The translations under genes and the position numbers were made by a program. The notes beneath the pieces are model-generated. The model worked only from the letters and a program-made list of their open reading frames with translations. It did not search any database and was not told where the DNA came from. A stretch of DNA of 64,000 nt from Sternotherus odoratus (lineage: Eukaryota > Chordata > Testudines > Kinosternidae), in NCBI GenBank assembly GCA_032164245.1, contig JAVMKO010000006.1, positions 106,824,624-106,888,623 of the forward strand, read 5' to 3'. Shown piece by piece: positions 58,101-64,000 of the stretch (positions within the stretch are counted from its first letter, which is position 1; the number at the start of each line of letters is the position of its first letter).

Positions 58101-59491
58101 AGCAGTGGGGGTGGTATGGAGCGGGGGGATGGAGCAGGGGGGGCAGAGAGGAGTAGGGGGGTGGTATGGAGCAGAGGGGTGCAGAGAGGAGCAGTGGGGG
58201 TGGTATGGAGCAGGGGGCAGAGAGGAGCAGGGGGGTGGTATGGAGCAGAGGGGTGCAGAGAGGAGCAGTGGGGGTGGTATGGAGCAGGGGGGCAGAGAGG
58301 AGCAGTGGGGGTGGTATGGAGCAGAGGGGGCAGAGAGGAGCAGTGGGGGTGGTATGGAGCAGAGGGGGCAGAGAGGAGCAGTGGGGGTGGTATGGAGCAG
58401 AGGGTGCAGAGAGGAGCAGTGGGGGTGGTATGGAGCGGGGGGATGGAGCAGGGGGGGCAGAGAGGAGTAGGGGGTGGTATGGAGCAGAGGGGTGCAGAGA
58501 GGAGCAGTGGGGGTGGTATGGAGCAGGGGGCAGAGAGGAGCAGGGGGGTGGTATGGAGCAGAGGGGTGCAGAGAGGAGCAGTGGGGGTGGTATGGAGCAG
58601 AGGGGGTGCAGAGAGGAGCAGTGGGGGTGGTATGGAGCAGAGGGGGCAGAGAGGAGCAGTGGGGGTGGTATGGAGCAGAGGGGGCAGAGAGGAGCAGTGG
58701 GGGTGGTATGGAGCAGGGGGGCAGAGAGGAGCAGTGGGGGTGGTATGGAGCAGAGGGTGCAGAGAGGAGCAGTGGGGGTGGTATGGAGCGGGGGGATGGA
58801 GCAGGGGGGGCAGAGAGGAGTAGGGGGGGTGGTATGGAGCAGGGGGGCAGAGAGGAGCAGTGGGGGTGGTATGGAGCAGAGGGGGCAGAGAGGAGCAGGG
58901 GGGTGGTATGGAGCAGAGGGGTGCAGAGAGGAGCAGTGGGGGTGGTATGGAGCAGAGGGGGCAGAGAGGAGCAGGGGGGTGGTATGGAGCAGAGGGGGGC
59001 AGAGAGGAGCAGGGGGGTGGTATGGAGCAGAGGGGGCAGAGAGGAGCAGGGGGGTGGTATGGAGCAGAGGGGGGCAGAGAGGAGCAGGGGGGTGGTATGG
59101 AGCAGAGGGGGGCAGAGAGGAGCAGGGGGGTGGTATGGAGCAGAGGGGGGCAGAGAGGAGCAGGGGGGTGGTATGGAGCAGAGGGGGGCAGAGAGGAGCA
59201 GGGGGGTGGTATGGAGCAGAGGGGGGCAGAGAGGAGCAGTGGGGGTGGTATGGAGCAGAGGGGGCAGAGAGGAGCAGGGGGGTGGTATGGAGCAGATGGG
59301 GGCAGAGAGGAGCGGTGGGGCTGGTATGGAGCAGGGGGGATGGAGCAGAGGGGGGGCAGAGAGGAGCAGTGGGCATGGTATGGAGCAGGGGGGTATTGGG
59401 TACTTACCCCTCCGCTCCCGGTGCCTTGGGCACCAGCCAGGATTGCGGGGATCAGGAGCGCGGCCTGCAGCCCCCATGGAGAGCGCCGCAT
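55163..59491 (-). CDS. small single-pass membrane protein, unrecognised
   Basis: Exon 1 coding part 59408-59491: M-R-R-S-P-W-G then a hydrophobic stretch LQAALLIPAILAGAQG, a signal peptide. The ATG is in CACCATGC, and a strong acceptor (cctctttcctcccag) just before it implies an upstream non-coding exon. Exon 56561-56656 is exactly 32 codons, phase 0: GPGEEYVTNPAPA, then the membrane span AYFGVLLVAAVAVSLYII. A likely last exon 55163-55213 gives a charged tail LTQDKEKSENKNKSPS and stop; its acceptor is weaker. Together 76 residues, type I. No ITAM, YxxM, FXYD or cysteine is seen, so common adaptor families do not fit. Further exons within the minisatellites cannot be excluded. Confidence 0.55.
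55535..56480. repeat. 60-bp minisatellite in the last intron of the membrane-protein gene
   Basis: About fifteen copies of a 60-bp unit built on gctgcgggtcgggagtgagg and ggcaccggcagagctgggg. The seed is shared with intron 1 of genes A, B and C. Long frames on both strands are artefacts of the multiple-of-3 unit. Confidence 0.95.
56930..59395. repeat. 38-bp minisatellite, about 2.5 kb
   Basis: About 65 copies of a unit of 36-38 bp (ggagcagtgggggtggtatg, then gagcagagggggcagaga) with a few composite units. Frames of up to 1013 codons on the minus strand and 628 on the plus strand cross it and are artefacts. It fills the intron between the signal-peptide and transmembrane exons. Confidence 0.97.
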
Positions 59492-59499
59492 GGTGCTGG

Positions 59500-60095
59500 G
59501 AGGAAAGAGGAGAGGGTGAGAACCAGGGGGCGTCTGAAGGGCCCCGGGGCTGATCCAGCCCCTTGGCCGCAGGATTTGTGTTATTAGTCAGGTCAGGCAG
59601 GGAACCCAGTGCCCGGCCCCAGCATGTCCCTGGGGGGAGGCTGGTTTGTCTGGGTGGTCTCAGTTTAACCCGTTCCTCAGCTGAGGAGTTCAAATGTCTT
59701 TTAACGAAGGACGTTTCCCAAACGCTCAGGCTGATTTGACACCAAGTGGCTGGTTTCCACCCTTCACTCCGCAGGTGGCAATTGTCTTTGTCCCCTGACG
59801 TCCCCATTATGTTCACTATTTTCCTTTCCTCAAAAAGACCCATAACTCCCTATGGGGACTTGCGCTGTGGGGCTCAGTGCAGGTGACCACATCACGGGGG
59901 GCGGGAGAGGACTAGAAAAGTCGCCGGCCATTTCTCATTAGTTCCCCTGGGGCAGAAGCCACCGTCTAGCCCCATTTCGGTGACGTGATCAGCAGGGTCT
60001 GAACTGTAGATCTTCAAACCCCTTCTGTGACTTGTGCAGCAACCAGAGTGAGTGTTACTCCTCTGGGTAGACCCGCCCAGAAAGGGGGATGTGAA
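59500..60095. other. 5' flank of the membrane-protein gene
   Basis: Should hold the upstream non-coding exon and promoter. GC-moderate sequence; no TATA box or exon could be fixed. Confidence 0.3.
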
Positions 60096-60097
60096 AC

Positions 60098-60198
60098 ACA
60101 CACACACACACCAATTCCCTCTACCTGGGGGAAGCAGGGCACGCACAGAAACAGACACACACATAGCACCAATTCCCACAGGGCAATGCTGTGCAAAT

Positions 60199-60230
<32 letters not shown>

Positions 60231-60300
60231 CCCGTTTCCCTCTCCCAGGGGGCAGCATTGCACACACATACACAAACACACACACACACACACACACAAA
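60098..60300. repeat. (CA)n microsatellites, three blocks
   Basis: CA runs at 60098-60112, 60197-60229 and 60258-60298 separated by similar 60-bp unique blocks (ccaattccc, gggcaatgctgtgcaaatgc, gggcagcattg). This suggests a tandemly duplicated CA-containing unit. Confidence 0.9.
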
Positions 60301-61984
60301 AGTAGTAAAGGCCTCGATAGCATTCATCACCATTGTCACGTTACAGGAATTATTTGGAATCATATAGATCACTGGAGCAACCAGAGTCCTCTAGTGGCAC
60401 CGAATCTTATGTACAGGGGTCGTAATGGGTGTCTAGGACCCGGTTCTGGATTGCTGATTGTGACTAGGCCATTGGGATGTGGGTGTCAGTTTGGCAGTTG
60501 AAGTGATGGATATTGGCTCTGGACTGTCGGTCTGTCCAAATACTGTGCTCTGCTGGGGGGACATTCCTGAATACTGGGCGTCAGCTCTGCTCGGGGCTTG
60601 ATGGGCCATTAAGAGCAATCAGCGACACAATGGACTCTGGGAGCTTGGGATGCCCCAACCCAGATGAGAAGTCGATCAGAGAACATGCCAGGCAGCCTGG
60701 CCATAATGGCTTCTGCCTGCAAATGATGAGTCATGCATGGACGTGTGATCTGCCCATGTGACTCCAGGACTCCATGGGGCTGGACTTTCACAGCAGGAAC
60801 AAAGAGGTGTTTGCACCTGGAAAAAAAAACTATAACTGAAGCTGCTACAGCCCCCCCATTTTTCGTCTTTTACCTTCAGCCTGCAGCCTGTCTTGCTTCC
60901 AGCTCTGAATGGACTTTGCTACACAGGTGAACTCTGAACTAAGGTGCTGACCCATCCCCCAAAGGGGATGCTTTCTAAAGACTTTGATTTGAACCTGCAG
61001 TTTATTCTACCTTTGCTGCAAGCCTGAACCAAGAGATGTGCCATTACTGCATGTAATTGATTTCTTTTAACCATTCCTAACCCTCACCTAGACCTTTTTC
61101 CTTGTATAATAAACCTTTAGATTTTAGATTCTAAAGGATTGGCAACAGCATGATTTGTGGTAAGATCTGATTTCTATATTGACCTGGGTCTGGGGCCTGA
61201 TTCTTTGGAATTGGGGAGAACCGTTTTCTTTATTTGGGGGATTGGTTTTTATAACCATTGATCCCCAGGACAGGTGGCTGCTGGTGGTGATACTGGGAAG
61301 CTGGAGTGTCTAAGGGAATTGCTTGTGTGACTTGTGGTTAGCCAGTGGGGTGAAACCAAAGTCTTTTCTGTTTGGCTGGTTTGGTGCCTTAGTGTGGAGA
61401 AACCCCAGCTTTGGGCTGTAGTTGCCCCTTTGGAAGCAATCTGTCCTGATCTGACACTCACAGTTGGATTCCACCAGGAACAGCACCGTCACAACCATAC
61501 AACGTTTGACAGGTTTGCGCGCCCCTTTTCCAGTGGTGCCGTCAGCCATTTTGAAAACTGTCTGTGTGTGTGTTTGAATGGGGGAAATGTTGTGCTCGGA
61601 TATGTTGTGAGAAGGTTGGGTAAGGAGAGCTGTTTGTTAAGGGCCAGTTTGAAAGAAGAGAGACAAGTTATTAAAGAAAAGAACATTTGATATCTTGAGA
61701 GAAGTTTGGGTTTATTGAATAAGGAGAGCTGTGGGTAAAGGGATGCAATAAAAGAACAGAAACTCTGATACACAGAGAAGTTTGGGTACGGAGAGCTGTG
61801 TGTAGAGGGCAGGTTGTTTAAAAGGAGTGCTTGTGTTACTGAACACATGCAGAGTGAAACATCCTACCCCACTGCCTGCTGGGAGTGAAGTGAGAGCTGT
61901 TTTGGACAGCGCTCCTAGGGAGCTACGCCCTTCTTTTGGTGGACCAATCAGAGGCAGTTAGGTCACAGACTGCACTTGTTGAAC
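60301..61984. other. LTR-like sequence, no gene
   Basis: 60500-61250 carries CCAAT- and AATAAA-type signals (gtataataaacctttag near 61105) and resembles an LTR. 61690-61850 has three direct repeats of gagaagtttgggta and ggagagctgtg. No coding domain. Confidence 0.4.
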
Positions 61985-62335
61985 CAATTCCAAGGGCTGA
62001 AAACTGGCTAAAAACATTAAAAACAGGATAAAACGGGAACAAAAGGCCATTAAACAGCATAAAACTAAGGCAAAGCCTGTTTAGTAAGCACAGGGCCAAA
62101 AACTGGCTAAAAACCTATGATCACAGAATAAAAAGTGAATAAAAAGCCATTAAACGATATGCTAAAATCAGGATAAAAAAGAAAATTTAGTAAGCACATG
62201 ATAAAAAAAGTATTTAAACTATAGCAAAAACTAAAGCAAAGCCGATTTAGTAAACACAGGGCCAAAAACTAGCTAAAAACATTAAAAACAGGATAAAAAA
62301 GTGAATAAAAAGCCATTAAACAGTGGCTTTTAGGT
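61985..62335. repeat. AT-rich tandem repeat
   Basis: Three to four degenerate copies of about 110 bp with ggccaaaaactggctaaaaa, cattaaaaacaggataaaa and aaaaagccattaaac. Confidence 0.85.
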
Positions 62336-62479
62336 TAGCACCGAGAAGACTGCTTTTTAATAATACAAGTTTTGTAATGAAAATGAAGCCTTTCTTTATA
62401 GTTACTTGAGAAAACACAGCCTTTTTATAGCACTTTTGCCTGTGTTATAATAACATAGGAGCCTGCAAAAGAACCACAG

Positions 62480-62826
62480 GTTCTTCTTCGAGTGATTGCT
62501 CACATGCATTCCACTATAGGTTAGGCACGCGCTGCGGGCCTGGTTGCCGGGTAGATTTTTCCCCTAGCTGCAGACTGGGCGAGCAGGGAGCCCCCTGGAG
62601 TGGCGCCACTGAGGCACTCTATAAGTACCCCTGCGACACACTCTGGCCCTCAGTTCCTTCTTCACCGCTCGCGCTGGTAGTCGGAACAGGAGTACTGCTC
62701 TTGAGCGTCCTCCTTATCTCCTAGCTGTTATTTCTATTGTTCTTACTAATCGTTCTTGTTAAGTAGTTGTTAAATAGTTTATAGTGTAAATAGTTAGGTG
62801 CAGGGGATTTCCCTGCCACCGGAGCC
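62480..62826 (+). mobile_element. 5' leader of a DIRS-like element
   Basis: Begins gttcttcttcgagtgattgc and continues to the ORF start. This leader followed by a Cys-rich, Arg/Ser-rich ORF is an arrangement I associate with turtle DIRS-type (tyrosine recombinase) retroelements. The true left end was not fixed. Confidence 0.55.
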
Positions 62827-64000
62827 ATGTCATCCAAGGCTCCGGGATTCAAGCCATGTGCGGAGTGCGGGAAGCCCATGCCTGCGGGGGACCCACACTC
62901 CAAGTGCCTTAAGTGCCTCGGGGAAGCGCACTTGGCAGACTCCTGCAAAATATGCAGGGCTTTCAAACCCAGGACCCGCAAGGACAGAGAATCCCGCCTG
63001 CGGCAGATCCTGTTAGAGGCGGCCCTCACTCCGGACTCGAGTGCGGCACCGGGCCCCGCACCCAAGCCGGCCAAAGCAAAGCCTCGGCACCGGTCGTGCT
63101 CCCCCAGCGCTAAGCGCAGAAAGGACTCGGAACCGCGCCCAGCATCGGCACCGGACCGCGTGCAGCCTCCGGCGCCGCTCACGTGCCCACGGTCGCCGCT
63201 GGGGAGCCGACCAGAGGCACAGCCGCCTGCACCCGCACCGACGACTCCGGCGCCGCAGGAGGCCCCGTCGAGTCCGGTGCCAGTGGTCTCGCCACTCAGG
63301 GTGCCGATTCCGCAGCAGCTTCCCTCCACGCCGGAGGCGTTCGCTGCTGCGAGGAGGTTGCTCGCGGAGGATACCCCTCAGCAACCTGTCCGGTCTAGGG
63401 GCAAGCCGCCCATGACCGTGACTGAGATCGCGGCTCGAAGCCCGGCTGGGCACGGACGCCGATCGATCTCGCGGCGCCGATCGAACTCCCGGTACCGGTC
63501 AGCTTCCCGGCACCGGTCGCAGTCTCGGCGCCGCACTGAGTTGAGACCATGCTCCGGGTCTCCTCATGGCCGGTCGCGCAGATCGCGCTCCGGCCGCCGG
63601 TCCGAGTCCTGGCGCCGATCAGAGTCCCGGCACTCCCGCACGGACAGACGCCGGTCGTACTCTCGGCACCGGTCGCACTCCCGGCACCGGTCCGTCAGCT
63701 GCCACAGGGGCCGCTCTGGACGCCGATCACCGAGCCGCTCGTCTTCCCGGCACCGTTCGTCGTCGCGGCACCGGTCACGCTCCACACGGCACCGATCACC
63801 TCGGCACCGTTCGTCGTCGCGACACCGCAGACATCGGCGCTCCACATCTAGGCGGCACCGCCGCTCGCCCCGGCACCGGACCTCGTCGCGGCACCGGCGA
63901 TCCGCCCGACACCGGTCGTCATCGCGGCACCGTGGATCCCGCAGGAGTGAATCCAGCAGCAGCCGCTCTTCAGGGGGCAGTCACTTCTCCCGGCACCGGT
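62827..64000 (+). CDS. DIRS-like retroelement ORF1 (Gag-like), open at window end
   Basis: ATG at 62827 opens a frame of 391 codons with no stop before the window edge. The first 45 residues have paired cysteine motifs (FKPCAECGKPM, SKCLKCLGEAHLADSCKIC), a likely zinc-binding knuckle. Then comes a Pro/Ala-rich linker. From about residue 205 an Arg-Ser/His-Arg repeat follows (SRRRSNSRYRSASRHRSQSR), encoded by a degenerate ggcaccggtc repeat. Such RS-rich tails bind nucleic acid. The frame is intact despite its repeats, so the copy is young. Virus-like Gag or host gene alternatives are less likely given the 5' leader. Confidence 0.7.
   Translation, partial: MSSKAPGFKPCAECGKPMPAGDPHSKCLKCLGEAHLADSCKICRAFKPRTRKDRESRLRQILLEAALTPDSSAAPGPAPKPAKAKPRHRSCSPSAKRRKDSEPRPASAPDRVQPPAPLTCPRSPLGSRPEAQPPAPAPTTPAPQEAPSSPVPVVSPLRVPIPQQLPSTPEAFAAARRLLAEDTPQQPVRSRGKPPMTVTEIAARSPAGHGRRSISRRRSNSRYRSASRHRSQSRRRTELRPCSGSPHGRSRRSRSGRRSESWRRSESRHSRTDRRRSYSRHRSHSRHRSVSCHRGRSGRRSPSRSSSRHRSSSRHRSRSTRHRSPRHRSSSRHRRHRRSTSRRHRRSPRHRTSSRHRRSARHRSSSRHRGSRRSESSSSRSSGGSHFSRHR

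Noticed and set aside
56729..59843. Minus-strand frames of 848 to 1013 codons and plus-strand frames up to 628 codons
   Set aside because: They cross a 38-bp GC-rich minisatellite with low-complexity products (Pro/Ser/Leu or Gly/Glu). Only the first 28 codons of the 920-codon frame are kept, as a signal-peptide exon ending at a donor.
1..64000. CRISPR arrays, bacterial operons, phage genes or tRNA/rRNA genes
   Set aside because: Tandem repeats here have no unique spacers of constant size, all genes have spliceosomal introns, and no tRNA cloverleaf or rRNA core was recognised by eye.

Overview
The window looks like a reptile nuclear genome, most probably a turtle. It has GT-AG introns, CR1 LINEs, Penelope-like tails of the kind common in turtles, Harbinger, hAT and Tigger DNA transposons, gypsy-type LTR elements and a DIRS-like element. 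Real exons are sparse and sit among very large minisatellites. Most long open frames in the window are artefacts of tandem repeats whose unit is a multiple of 3 bp. The species call is inference from repeat types remembered, not from a search.

The core of the window is a head-to-tail cluster of three paralogous minus-strand genes, called here A (3778-8547), B (13465-17213) and C (30113-34135). Each rebuilds without a break from five exons with the same intron phases (0, 1, 2, 0). They give proteins of 500, 485 and 471 residues of the Mab-21 / cGAS-like nucleotidyltransferase family. A and B keep the GS motif and three acidic residues expected of an active enzyme. C has lost the first acidic residue. 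C has an interferon-response-type element 52-67 bp upstream of its ATG. None shows the cGAS zinc-binding insert, so these are not plain cGAS.

Two PRY-SPRY (B30.2) exons of butyrophilin/TRIM type lie in a duplicated segment. The copy at 39762-40351 is intact, and the copy at 27177-27761 is dead (stop, 4-bp deletion, lost splice acceptor). At 55163-59491 a minus-strand gene for a small single-pass membrane protein has its signal-peptide exon and its transmembrane exon separated by a 2.5-kb minisatellite. A possible isolated exon (23885-23986, plus) and a TATA-type promoter with a 4-codon first exon (44569-44760, minus) are weaker calls.

Layout: 0-3.7 kb, minisatellite, PLE tail and two gypsy-type LTRs; 3.8-8.5 kb, gene A; 9-13.4 kb, retroelement debris; 13.5-17.2 kb, gene B; 17.5-20 kb, LINE remnants; 20.4-23.8 kb, two inverted minisatellites around a GC-rich centre; 24-29.5 kb, LTRs, the dead PRY-SPRY copy and a Tigger-like element; 30.1-34.2 kb, gene C; 34-39.5 kb, PLE with GIY-YIG domain and LTR; 39.8-40.4 kb, PRY-SPRY exon; 40.7-54 kb, CR1, hAT, gypsy and Harbinger; 55-59.5 kb, membrane-protein gene; 60-62.4 kb, microsatellite and AT-rich repeats; 62.5-64 kb, 5' part of a DIRS-like element whose ORF runs off the end. 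Nucleotidyltransferase paralogues, PRY-SPRY exons and interferon-type motifs together suggest an innate-immunity region. That link is inference.
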